Source of the DNA: Congeria kusceri
Taxonomy: Eukaryota; Mollusca; Bivalvia; Myida; Dreissenidae
DNA length: 64,000 nucleotides
Reading direction: 5' to 3'
NCBI GenBank assembly: GCA_027627225.1
Contig: CM051025.1
Coordinates: forward strand, 76,533,974 to 76,597,973
Made by a program: the position numbers and the translations under genes. How positions within the stretch are numbered: the stretch's first letter is position 1; each line of letters starts with the position of its first letter. The notes under the pieces are model-generated. The model saw nothing but the letters and a program-made list of their open reading frames with translations. It did not search any database and had not been told where the DNA came from. This document shows, piece after piece, positions 1 to 11,890 of this stretch.

Positions 1-511
1 GGCACATAATTATTTCTTTATCTGAATGGTAATTTTTCGGTGACTTGTTCCATGCGTACGCATTAATTAACATCCGAATTTATCTAAACTGTATTTATGA
101 CAGCCATATATAAATTATATCTAACCCGCGTGGAATTTGTGTATGTTTAACATCGGCATTGATGATCTATGATGATCATTGTTATACGTTCTTAGAAAGA
201 AGTACAATTATTATGTTACATTGAAACCGTGTAGCAGATGAAGTTCTGGAAAAATAAAGTAGTACTGAGTACCATAAATGCAAACAGACTTCCAGAGGGC
301 CATTATAATGCTCAGAACTATGCTCAGATTTTTGATGTAATAGGCATTGTCTTTACGAGGAACTGTCTGTGTGCCTTGTTTTATGGCATGCAATGAAGGA
401 GAGAGAAATATAAGTTAATAACATGATCAACACTGTAGAAGGCAAGCGGATGATAATCTTTGAACATGTATCTCTGGGTTAAATGAGAATACTTTTTTGT
501 ATTTTGTTTCC

Positions 512-687
512 TTTTTTGGCGTAGCTGTCTAACCCAACTTTTGACATTCTCCCGCATTTTGTCCCGAATGAATACATCTTAACACTGCAGTGGCTAATTT
601 GAATCGGACTATTCGCGGGACGTTTCCATAATATTTGATTGGATATCGAGAAGCTCAAACGTTGGGTTAGACAGCTACGACGAAATA
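512..687. repeat. Short inverted repeat with ~110-bp loop
   Basis: GTAGCTGTCTAACCCAAC at 521-538 has its exact reverse complement at 661-678, and similarity continues a few bases on both sides. The arms could form a hairpin of roughly 25 bp around a loop of about 115 bases. This may be the remnant of a small MITE. No target-site duplication is evident. Confidence 0.55.
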
Positions 688-1645
688 AACACCATAATAA
701 CGTAAATTATGTAGGGAATACGTTTTTGGTCCCGGAATGGAGACAGTTTATCCGGTATGGCCTAGACAATAAAAATAGGGACAGCTTTAGCAAGCCATAT
801 TTTTTGTTTTCGGACCGAATAAACGTCCACTTATTCTATTTATCCTGTTTTCTACTCAATTGCATTTTAAAAGCACTTTAAGCAAAGGTTTAACTTATAC
901 GAGTAATTACAATGTTTTATGACGAGCCTCGGACCCAAACTCTCGCTTGCATTTATGAGTACTACCCGAAGAAATAGTCCTCTATTTCTTAATCACTTTG
1001 ATCATAAAGCGATACTAAAATGCTAAACAAACACAGATTTGCTGATGTCACTATAAAACACGAACAAGAATTGGTATATTTGCCTTTGTTTTAAACCAGA
1101 TATTGATTTTTGAAAAGTTGCATTGCGTCACGCCTACGTTATTGGAGTGAAGGTTTCAGTGTACACAGTATACAACTCAAACTAAGTGTGTTGGAGTTAA
1201 AAATAAATGCAATCGAAATACACTATTTAGTGTTTCTGTGTTTTGGATGGATTATGTTAATAACATTTATGTCAAACAGTATATGGAGTATATGCCTCGG
1301 ATGGAACCGGTGAGATTAATTAAATCCCATATAATTTTCTCGAATGTACCCGGATACATGGACAGTTGTGGATGGAGAATAGCGTGGCCAAAATAAATGT
1401 TTTCTCTGGAGTTTTATTATTCCTATATTTAGTAAATGTATGGATGTAGTCTTCGTTTAATTACTTTTAGACGGAAATTTATATGAAGGGTTATTTCTTT
1501 GAATAAACCGAATATTTGTTTGTTGATCAAGGAAATATAGGCCCAAAGGATTACTGTACCCGCTTACATCAAGTGTTTTGAAATGGAATTGAAGATGATG
1601 TTTACACCTTTATCGATTTGATATATGGCACGTGCGGATTAACAA

Positions 1646-1654
1646 CTCATAATG
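1646..1654. repeat. Left 9-bp target-site duplication
   Basis: CTCATAATG lies immediately outside the left terminus and is repeated exactly at 7586-7594. A perfect 9-mer flanking both precise inverted termini is strong evidence that the whole 1655-7585 block moved as one unit. Confidence 0.85.
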
Positions 1655-1711
1655 AGGTCCATAAAGTTGGCTAGAAAATAGGTATTGGGTATAGGGTATT
1701 CAATATGTTGC
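1655..1711 (+). repeat. Left terminal inverted repeat of foldback element
   Basis: The sequence begins AGGTCCAT and runs into satellite-like GGTATTGGGTAT motifs. It aligns with the reverse complement of 7528-7585 with about nine mismatches and one gap. The outer 20 bases differ at a single position. Confidence 0.8.
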
Positions 1712-3748
1712 CAAACTCCAATACCCAGCTCGGTATTGGGTATTCAAAATATACCACATATCGAGCCAGGGATGAAAACCTAGCTGGGTATTGGGTATTC
1801 GCGAAATACATGATGGCGAATATCTAGCCAGCCTCCAATACCTAGTTCGGTATTCGGTATTCAAAATATACCGAATATCGAGCTAGGGATGAATACCTAG
1901 CTGGGTACTGGGTATTCGCGAAATACATGATGGCGAATATCTAGCCAGCCTCCAATACCTAGCTCGGTATTCGGTATTCAAAATATACCGAATATCGAGC
2001 TAGGGATCAATACCTAGCTGGATATTGGGTATTTGCTAAATACATGATGGCGAATATGTAGCCAGTCTCCAATACCTAGTTCGGTATTCAAAATATAACG
2101 AATATCGAGCCAGGGATGAATACCTAGCCGGGTATTGGGTATTCGCGAAATACATTATGCGAATATCTAGCCAGCACCCAATACCCAGCTCGGTATTGGG
2201 CATTCAAAATATACCGAATATCGAGCCGCGGCTGAATATCTAGCTGGGTATTGGGTATTAGCTAAATACTTGAATGGCGAATATCTATCCAGCCTCCAAT
2301 ACCAAACTCGGTATTGGGTATTCAAAACATACCAAATATCGAGTCAAGGATGAATACCCAGCTGGATATTGGGTGTTTGAGAAAATTCATGATAGCGTAC
2401 ATTCAGACATACTCCAATACACAGCTAAGTATTGTGTAATCAAAATATACCGAATATCGAGCCGGGGATGAATACCCAGCTGAGTATGGGGTATTCGAGA
2501 AAATACGATAGTGTACATCCAGCCAGACTCCAATACCCAGCTCGGTATTGTGTATTCAAAATGTACCGAATATCGAGCCAGGAATGAATACCCAGCTGGG
2601 TATTGGGTATTCGAGAAAATACATGATAGCGTACAACCAGACTGACTCCAATACCCAGCTCGGTATCGGGGATTCAAAATATACCGAATATCGATCCAGG
2701 GATAAATAACTAGCTGGGTATAGGGTATTCGCAAAATACATGATGGCGAATATCTAGCCAGCCTCCTATACCCAGCTCGGTATTGGGGATTCAAAATATA
2801 ACGAATATCGAGCCAGGGATGAATACCTGACTGGGTATTGGATATTCGGTAAATACTTGATGGCGAATATCTAGCCAGCACCCAATACCCAGCTCGTTAT
2901 TGGGGATTCAAAATATAACAAATATCGAGCCAGGAATGAATACCTAGCTGGGTATTGGGTATTCGCGAAATACATGATGCGCATATCTAGATAGCACCCA
3001 ATACCCTGCTCGGCATTGGGGATTCAAAATATACCAGATATCGAGCAAGGGCCTAATACCTAGCTGGGTATTGGGTATTCAATAAATACTTGCTGGCGAA
3101 TATCTATCCAGCACCCAATACCCAACTCGGTATTGGGCATTCAAAATATAACGGATATCGAGTCAGGGATGAATACCAAGCTTGGTATTGGGTATTCGCG
3201 AAATACATGATGCGAATATCTAGCTAGCACCCAATACCCAGCTCGAGCCAGGGCTAAATACCTAGCTGGGTATAGGGTATTCGCAAAATACATGATGCGA
3301 ATATCTAACCAGCACCCAATACCCAGCTTTGTATTGGGCATTCAAAATATAACGAATATCGAGCCAGGGGTGAATACCTAGCTGGGTATTGGGTATTCGC
3401 GAAATACATGATGGTGAATATCTAGCCAGCCTACAATACCCAGCTTGGTATTGGGGATTCAAAATACACCGAGTATCGAGCTATGGGTGAATACCTAGCT
3501 GGGTATTGGGTATTCAATAAATACTTGCTGGCGAATATCTAGCCAGCACCAAATACCCAGATCGGTATTGGGCATTCAAAATACAACGGATATCGAGCCA
3601 GGGATGAATACCTACTAGCTTGGTACTGGGTTTTCGCGAAATACATGATGCGAATATCTAGCCAGCACCCAATACCCAGCTCGAGCCAGGGCTAAATACC
3701 TAGCTGGTATTGGGTATTTCCAAATACATGATGCGAATATCTAGCCAA
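1712..3748 (-). repeat. Satellite array, left arm (~118-bp units)
   Basis: About 17 tandem units in the orientation that reads CTAGCTGGGTATTGGGTATTC, then GCGAAATACATGATG, then ATATCTAGCCAG, then CCCAGCTCGGTATTG. Units vary by substitutions and small indels, and a few are shortened (for example near 3240 and 3690). Each unit carries two near-palindromes of the form ATACC-NAGCTN-GGTAT about 60 bp apart. Confidence 0.9.
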
Positions 3749-3755
3749 TGGAGGA

Positions 3756-4708
3756 TTGGTAGATATTCGCCCACATGTATTTCGTAAGTACCCAATACCC
3801 AGCTAGGTATTTATCCCTGGCTCGATATTCGGTATAATTTGAATACCGAATACCGAGCTGGGTATTGGGTGTTGGCTAGATATTAGCATCATGTATTTTG
3901 CGAAAACCCAATACCCAGCTAGGTATTCATCCCTCCGTCGAAATATGTTATATTTCGAAACCCCAATACCGAGCTGGGTATTGGAGGCTGGCTAGATGTT
4001 CGCCATCATGTATTTCGCGAAAACCCAATACCCAGCTCGGTATTCATCCCTGGCTCGATATTAGGTTATTTTGAATCCCCAATACCGAGCTAGGTATTGG
4101 GTGCTGGCTAGATATTTGCATCATGTAATTCGCAAATACCCAATACTCAGCTAGGTATTCATCCCTGGCTCGATATTCGGTGTATTTTGAATCCCAAATA
4201 CCGAGTTGGGTATTGGAGGCTGGCTAGATATTCGCCATTATGTATTTCGCGAATACCCAATACCGAGCTGGGTATTGGAGGATTGCTAGATATTCGCCAT
4301 TATGTATTTCGCGAATACCCAATACCCAGCTAGGTATTCATCCCTGGCTCAATATTCGGTATATTTTTAATCCCCAATACCGAGCTGGGTATTGGAGGAT
4401 TGCTAGATATTCGCCATCATGTATTTCGCGAATACCCAATACCCAGCTCGGTATTCATCCCTGGCTCGATATTCGGTTTATTTTGAATCCCCAATACCGA
4501 GCTGGATATTGGGTGCAGGCTAGATATTCGCATGATGCATTTCGAGAATACCCAATACCCAGCTAGGTATGAATCCATGGCTCGATTTTCGGTGTATTTT
4601 GAATCCCCAATACCGAGCTGGGTATTGGGTGCTGGCTGCAATATTCGCATAATTTATTTCGCGACTACCCAATACCCAGCTAGGTATTCATCCATGGCTC
4701 GATATTCG
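3756..4708 (+). repeat. Satellite array, right arm, inner block
   Basis: About eight units of the same satellite in the opposite orientation (CTGGCTAGATATTCGCC ... GTATTTCGCGAATACCC). The switch occurs at a hairpin whose arms are 3734-3748 and 3756-3770, with a seven-base spacer. The block ends abruptly at 4708, inside a unit. Confidence 0.9.
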
Positions 4709-5640
4709 GTCAAACCAGCCATTGTTTTGCTTTGGCTCATAAGCGATAAAACTTGATACATTATCTTGAAATAGATTGTCGCAATAGTAAAATTGCAAAG
4801 CAATACCGGCTTAAATAGCAAGCATCACACAAGAGTTTGTTCTTAAATGGACATATACTTTGAGAAATATTATAGTCAGGCATTTGCTCATTTGTTTTGG
4901 TAGTTTGGCACACTTAAAAGCATATAATGGCAAATGCATCAGACGTGACGTCAATCGTATTGAAAAAGAAACTACATGCAGACACATTGAAAGCGGAAAA
5001 GTTTGCTTATTTATCAAATGTCTTGCAATGTCCAGAGAAACAGCTCTTGATAGCAAGAAAAAGATACCCGCGGGTTTGTAGTATGTAGTTCTGCAGTGTT
5101 TGATTGGCACAAAATGTTCTAAAATCAGCTTATACGAACAGGAAAGGTCTGTGAATTTCACTATTAGTTGCGTATTTAACGTATATATGGCTAGCTATGA
5201 AATCGACATACAGGCATAAATTCGTTTTATTCTATGTACAAATATAACTACACGCAGCTGAGTATTCGGGGGTTTGGGGCGCGCGAATACTGTAGCAGCG
5301 ATACAATCAGCAATATAAACCCCTGTATATTAAAAATTGTTATAAACGTACGATAACAATAGCGATTTAAGGCCTGCTTTAAAAATGTGCACCCTGTGGA
5401 AGCTGATTTATACCATAATGGGGAGACCCGAAAAGGCGACAAATCACTGGTTTACCGCGTGTTCGTGACGGTGGGTTGTCAAACGAGCGTTTTCGCGTGG
5501 CCAATTGCCCCCCAAATAGCAGCCAAAATAGCTCACACAGCATCCAGTCATCCCGAGGACCCCTCCCCAATGCAATTATAGATTCTGGGATGCAATGAGA
5601 TGTATTTTACAGCGGTTTAAGTACTATCAGATATTTAAAA
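4709..5640. other. Unique segment inside right arm of foldback element
   Basis: About 930 bp with no satellite. It may be captured DNA, a later insertion, or the remnant of the element's original internal domain. Frames of 116 codons on the minus strand (4811-5161) and of ~60 codons on both strands near 5380-5580 show no motif I recognise. The stretch 5450-5580 is more GC-rich than its surroundings. I do not assign a product. Confidence 0.5.
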
Positions 5641-7527
5641 GTACCAAGCGGGGTATTTATGTCTGACTCAATACTCGCTATGCATTGAATAACAATACCG
5701 ATATGGATATTGCTCAATGTTCTCGATCACGCATTTAGCGAATACATACTACCCAGCTTGGTATACATCCCTAGCTAGATATTGGCTACTCATGTAGTTC
5801 GAATACCTAATACCAAACTGGCTATTAAAGGCTGGCTGGATAATCGTTATCATTGCGAATACCGAACTGGGTAAGTTGGGTTTTGGAGTCTGTCTCGATG
5901 TACTCTATAATGTACTTTGCAAATACCCAATACCCAGCTAGGTATTCATCCATGGCACGATATTCGGTATATTTTTAATCCCAAATACCGAGCTGGGTAT
6001 TGGAGGCTGGCTAGATATTCGCCATCATGTATTTAGCAAATACCCAATACCCAGCTAGGTATTCATCCCTGCCTCGATATTCGGTATATTTTCAATCCCC
6101 AATACCGAGCTGGGTATTAGAGGCTGGCTATATATTCGCCAGCATGTATTTCTTGAATACCTTATACCCAGCCAGGTATTCATCCCTGCCTCGATATTCG
6201 GTATATTTCGAATTCCCCAATACGGAGCTGGGTATTGGAGGGCTGGCTAGGTATTCGCCATCATGTATTTCTTGAATACCCAATACCCAGCTAGGTATTC
6301 ATCCCTGGCTCGATATTCGGCACATTTTGAATACACAATACCTAGCTGGGAATTGGAGTCTGTCTGGATGTACGCTATCATAAATTTTCGCGAATACCCA
6401 ATACCCAGCTGGGTATATATTCCTGGTTCGATATTCGGTATGTTTTGAATACACAATGCCGAGCTGGGTATTGGAGTCTGTCTGGATGTACGCTATCGTG
6501 CATTTTCTCGAATACCCAATTCCCAGCTATGTTTTCATCCCTGACTCGATATTCGGTATATGTTGAATACCGAATACCGAGCTGGGTTTTGGAGGATGGC
6601 TAGATATTCGCCATCATGTATTTCGCGAATACCCAATACCCAGCAAGGTATTCATCACTGGCTCGATATTCGGTATATTTTGAATACCCAATACCGAGCT
6701 GGGTATTGGAGGCTGCCTAGATATTCGCCATCATGTATTTCGCGAATATCCAAACCAAGCTAGGTATTCATCCCTGGCTCGATATTTTGTATATTTTGAA
6801 AACCGAATACCGAGCTGGGTATTGGAGGCTGGCTAGATATTCGCCCTCATGTATTTCGCGAATATCCAATACCAAGCTACATATTCATCCCTGGCTCGAT
6901 TGTCGGTATATTTTGACTACCGATTACCGAGCTGGGTATTGGAGGCTGGCTAGATATTCGTCATCATGTATTTCGCGAATACCCAATACCCAGCTAGGTA
7001 TTCATCCCTGACTCGATATTCGGTACATTTTCAATACACAATACCGAGTTAGGTATTGGAGTCTGTCTGGATGTACGCTATCATGAATTTTCGCGAATAT
7101 CCAATACCCAGCTAGGTATTCATCCCTGGCTCGATATTCGGTATATTTTGAATACCGAATACCGAGCAGGGTATTGGAGTCTGGCTAGATATTTGCCATC
7201 TTGTATTTCGCGAATAATCCATACCCAGCTAGGTATTCATCCCTGGCTCGATATTCGGTGTATTTTGAATACCGAATACCGAGCTGGGTATTAGAGGCTT
7301 GCTAGATATTCGCCATCATAAATTTCCCGACTACCCAATACCCATTTAGGTATTTATCCCTGGCTCGATATTCGGTATATTTTGAATACCGAGCTGGGTA
7401 TTGGAGGCTGGCTAGATATTCGCCATTATGTATTTCGCGAATACCCAATACCAATCTAGGTATTCAGCCCTGGCTCGATATTTCGGTATATTTTGAATAC
7501 CGAATACCGAGCTGGGTATTGGAGGCT
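5641..7527 (+). repeat. Satellite array, right arm, outer block
   Basis: The same orientation as 3756-4708. The first ~245 bp (5641-5885) are strongly degenerate; clean units follow. Unit starts measured at the CTAGATATTC-equivalent site give spacings of 116 to 119 bp between 6011 and 7067. Short frames such as those at 6027-6275, 6560-6763 and 6733-7011 translate the repeat itself and are not genes. Confidence 0.9.
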
Positions 7528-7585
7528 GGCTAGATATTGAGTACCCAATACCCAATACCCATTACCTAGCCAACTTAATGGACCT
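7528..7585 (-). repeat. Right terminal inverted repeat of foldback element
   Basis: The reverse complement begins AGGTCCAT, as at the left end. The outermost 20 bases are nearly identical to the left terminus. The inner part joins the satellite through a run of ATACCC motifs. Confidence 0.8.
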
Positions 7586-7594
7586 CTCATAATG
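7586..7594. repeat. Right 9-bp target-site duplication
   Basis: CTCATAATG, an exact direct copy of 1646-1654, abuts the right terminus of the foldback element. Nine bases is the usual length for Mutator-like and Foldback insertions. Confidence 0.85.
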
Positions 7595-10500
7595 GAAGCT
7601 AGAACCTCTGTAAAACTAGACTTCACGACATTTTATCGATGAAAAACCCGGGTATTATTGACATGACATGAAATACAATACATTTGACTTTTATGTTGGT
7701 TTGTATTTTATTCGTCTCATTAAAACTTAATATCAAATAATTTCGTCTACGTCAAAATTACTTGCAGTACGTGTTGATGAAACTTTTATGCAACACATTG
7801 TCACCGATTAAACAGTCAAATTTAGTTTTTGTTTTAATTCCGGGATAAAATAATGGTTGCAACATAACAACACGCATAAAATTAAACTGTTTTTTATATC
7901 TCAACTTTATTATCTATCATCATACACCTTAACATACACTCGTGATGAAATACAAAACATCACATACATAATAGTTACATAATGATAATAATATTTATTC
8001 TTATAACAACATTAATATCAGGCTCGTTCAAGAAATTAATAAGAAGAACCGAGTATATTAAACCAATAGCGCATGCAAAAGTACATAGTGAAGTGAAATA
8101 AAAACAATTGAAAACAATAATCAAATGAAAACAATATGAGGAAGAAACATTAATTATGCAAAATGGATTTAGCTTCTGATACATAATATTGGAGACATCA
8201 GAGATTCATATTTTAAAACAAATAAGCAACTGCTAATTATCATAATACGTCTAAATATAAAAGCATATTATTTTTCCTATCATTCGTATTCATACAGTAA
8301 CAGATATAGACGTCATAAAAAACACCGTATTCATAACATTTAGCATATTTCTTAAGTACAATATTAACTTGTATGTTGCAACGAACATGGTCGAGAAGAC
8401 GAGATTCTTTACTCTGTTATCGGACTTTCAAAAACAATTATTTAGTCTGTTCATAGGAAAATTGTCATTATCATGACTGGCTTTTACCAGTGTACGAGAA
8501 ACCCGAACATATTAGCTAGAATGTTTAGGTATTTCAAAATATGTGGAGAAGCTTATGAGTGGACACATTGTAAGATTTGTTAACGTAAACATTTTGATGT
8601 CTGTCTATTACAACACGTTTGTTGAAAACGCTACTGTCAAGATCCAAGGATACAGGCTTAAGTGGTACTCCAAGAAACGAAACAAGCATATCATACAACA
8701 CCATGGGTTGTCTGGATACTTGAAGTTTATAACAAAATATCCTCTTGACCTGAAAATAGCACTGTTCTAGTGGCTACGACTGGGAGTTGTTACAACAGAG
8801 AATTGACATTGATTTCTCTATGTTTGATATTATACCAAAAATATTCCAGATAATTGAAATATCATTTGCATGCGGTTTTCTCCAAAACACCTCACAGTTT
8901 TCTGCGTTAAGGTGTCTTATATAGTGATAACTGTGTCGCACTTAGTCGCAGCTGTGAATAAGTCTGATATACTATACAATTTATATCAGATAAGGTTGAA
9001 TTACTAATTTCATGGATAAGCTGTTTCGTTGCTGGTATGCGTTAATTAGACTATGTAGATACTGTATATCAAATCGTTATTCAGTGAACATAGTAATTAA
9101 GTACACTTTATAGGCATCATTGTATAATATCGACAACTATATCGATAACTATCTTTAAAGTCACTAAAATAAACGTCTTATACCATTACAATATATAACA
9201 TAATACGGACACCAATTGTTTTTTTTTGTATGCCTGACTGTATATTGTCCTTTGCACGATATTACTTTGGAATATCATGTGCACAAGCCAGCGAGAAATA
9301 TCCAGAAACGTTTTATTTATTTGTCCTACTAATAATCTGTAGTATGGGCATATCCGTAATTTCTTACAAGTACAAATAATATGTCGTCACTCTGAACAAA
9401 TTGTTTCGTAATTTTCTCATTAAATAAGAATGTAGAGAAAAATATCATATTTTGCCTATTGTTGAACATACCATGTATCATATTATGTATCGCCAATACA
9501 CCTCCTCAAGCTCTGTAATGATCGTTCTGTCTTCAGTTACATTATTTTAATATATATTTTAACAATTGGATCAAATATATCAATAAGTTCTTTAATGACA
9601 CCAGACAAAATAGATTGTATGGTTTTTCACAGAAGTGTATTGTAGATATACGAGCTTGTCTACTGAAAAATAATGAATAATTCTCATTTCATATTTTATT
9701 CTTATTTTTTAATTTAATTATTTCGAGATATTAACTCTTGACACTGTTTTAAACAATTAATATATAGTTTAATGTGCATTACATAGCTTTTTTAAATCTT
9801 ATTTAATCCATCCTAAGAACATTTCTTGTTGATTACCTGTTGTATTTCAAGCATCTCGAAAACATCGGCTCTGCTGTAACAAATGTTAATTGCCCTTTTT
9901 ACGTTTAATTAAGACTTGAGTTGTTACATCTGCAAAATCCATCATAGGTGAAGTGTTTACGGAAAAAAAGCTCACATGTTTGACATAGTTTCATAAGACT
10001 AGTGGACCATGACGATGTATTTAGCTAAAAAAGAGTAACACTTTTGCCAAAATAGTCGTGTCGTAAAGTTATATCATATAGTGTTATTCATGTTACATCA
10101 AGGAATTGTATGTTTTAAAAACATATTTTTATTGCAGTATTTGTCTACTTTCATGTCCTCTTTTCTTTATTGTGTTGTGTATCTTTAGAGAACTGCCTTA
10201 AATAAAGAACAAATTTCATTCAGTCTAAATTATGTGTTTCCAAATCTTTTATTAAGTAAATGTCTAAGATGCATATATTTGTATGTTTTAAATATACTTT
10301 CTTGTTTGTGTATTTTACTGAGATATTATTGCAAACGTTAACAATTATGATGCGCAAGCTGCATCTTGCAAATTAAATAGTGATAACAGAGAAAATATCA
10401 GATTTAATTATTATATAACAACACAAAGTGGTAATATACGAAATAGATTAACACACTAACTGAATAGATCAATAAACTAACAAACTTACAAAAAAAATGA

Positions 10501-11890
10501 AATATTTAAAATTGCACTTTCACTTAGTTTTATTTACCACGATTGTTTAGCAAGATTAACATTTTAACGACGCATATCGTTGTATAAAAGTATATACAAT
10601 TTCAAGGATTAATTTAGTATAATTGACTAACTTTACCTCCCTGCTGGAGGGTCCTTTTAGAGCATCGGATGGCTGCCCATGTGGCGTTACAATCAGTTCC
10701 CACATTTAACATCTGAATGCCATCGCATTCAAATCGACTAGTTTTTCAGGCAACACGAAAGTATATTCAGGAGATTTGAGTAAAACATGTGTTACAACAT
10801 GGAAATTTCTCAGTGTTTGACATACTTGTTTGTTTAATAACGACAATGTTACAGCAAACAAATTAAATAACCTTAACTTTTAATTTGAAAGATTGCCTTG
10901 TATTCATTTTACTTATTAATTTTGCTTACGTTTTTGAATAAAGGTGCATTGTAAAAATAATCTTGTACGGCACAAAAACCCTTTCTATTGCCTAAAAAAT
11001 TATCAATTTCATACAATAATTTATTGGTGACCAAACACTGTAAATAGATTGTGCAAATGTTTTATTACCATTTCACTATTTGTGGCCATTTATTTGCTGT
11101 ATGAATACATGGAATAGACATACACACATCGATATAAACATGTTACAGTAGCAATTTAAAGACATGTAAACTCCACTATATGTTCATGCATATATGTCAG
11201 TGTCAGTTTAATGTTTCCGAGCTATACCTTACTAAATTATATGCAAAAAAAATGGTTATGGATTCACTCTACTAATTATTGTAGTAATCGAATCTTAACA
11301 TTTCAATGTTCACGGTAAGCCTCAAAATTTAAAACATCACACAAGATGCTTGTGCAGCGATATTCTGTACGCCATATGCGCTGTTAATATATTACTTGAA
11401 ATGGTAATCATTTAGCCGAATTCATATGAGTTTTATCAAAACTGTAGACAAATCCGTATAATTAGCAATATTGTATGTTGAAGTAGAAACGCATTACATT
11501 AGAACACTTCAACTGTTAAAATAAACCTTACACGAGGTGCGACTATATGCAACCCTATTCATAAACGATTCATATTGCTCTAACAAAATAAAATAAAATT
11601 CCCGCCGAACATCCTCCTAGTGATCTTCAGGTGCATTAAAAAGTTGTATTTTTAATAAAACATGTACTTCGCGGTTCATCAACGTCACTTGATTTAGATT
11701 GTGCTTTCATAGAGTTACAATACACTGTGTCACCTCGAGGTAACGTGTATTCATAAAAACCGAAATGTGGTACTGACAAATAATGCTTAGTTTCCTAAAT
11801 AATAATTTATTAATATTGTTTGAATGTGTATGTACTGCAAAACTTCATCCTCGCCTTTTAACGTTATGTACCTTGCATAAGCCATATGTT
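7595..11890. other. AT-rich non-coding stretch
   Basis: No recognisable gene or RNA. Frames at 7975-8184 (-) and 8543-8770 (+) are short and match nothing I know. A CCTCC/GGAGG hairpin sits near 10637-10650 in a locally GC-richer patch, with no assigned role. Confidence 0.5.

Larger units (their letters stand above)
1..1654. other. AT-rich non-coding flank
   Basis: No reading frame here resembles a protein I recognise, and no RNA gene is visible. The only structure is a short inverted repeat at 512-687, listed separately. The last nine bases (1646-1654, CTCATAATG) are the left target-site duplication of the foldback element. Confidence 0.6.
1655..7585. mobile_element. Satellite-armed foldback (FB/MULE-like) DNA element
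   Basis: The 5.9-kb unit is flanked by a perfect 9-bp direct repeat, CTCATAATG (1646-1654 and 7586-7594). Its ends are inverted repeats: both begin AGGTCCAT, one variable base, then AAGTTGGCTAG, and remain alignable for about 55 bp. Inside, both arms are tandem ~118-bp satellite units that reverse orientation near 3752. Long inverted repeats built of tandem repeats, with a 9-bp target duplication, are the hallmark of Foldback elements of Drosophila and the TU elements of sea urchin, which are linked to the Mutator-like superfamily. No transposase is encoded, so it would be non-autonomous. Assignment to MULE/FB is inference from structure. The several 60-160-codon frames inside are translations of the satellite and not genes. 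Confidence 0.82.

Noticed and set aside
4811..5161. 116-codon minus-strand ORF in the foldback cargo
   Set aside because: No recognisable domain, no start context, and a plus-strand frame of similar quality overlaps; left unassigned.
2387..7011. Open reading frames of 60-164 codons with repeated peptide such as I-P-N-T-Q-L-G-I-H-P
   Set aside because: They are translations of the ~118-bp satellite in several phases and both strands; stops and phase vary from unit to unit. No evidence of selection on the peptide.
1655..7585. CRISPR-like or simple centromeric satellite
   Set aside because: Units are ~118 bp with no unique spacers, and precise inverted termini plus a 9-bp target duplication fit a transposon better than an ordinary satellite array.
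10637..10650. CCTCC/GGAGG hairpin as a regulatory RNA
   Set aside because: A five-base stem with a short loop is expected by chance and nothing else around it supports a function.
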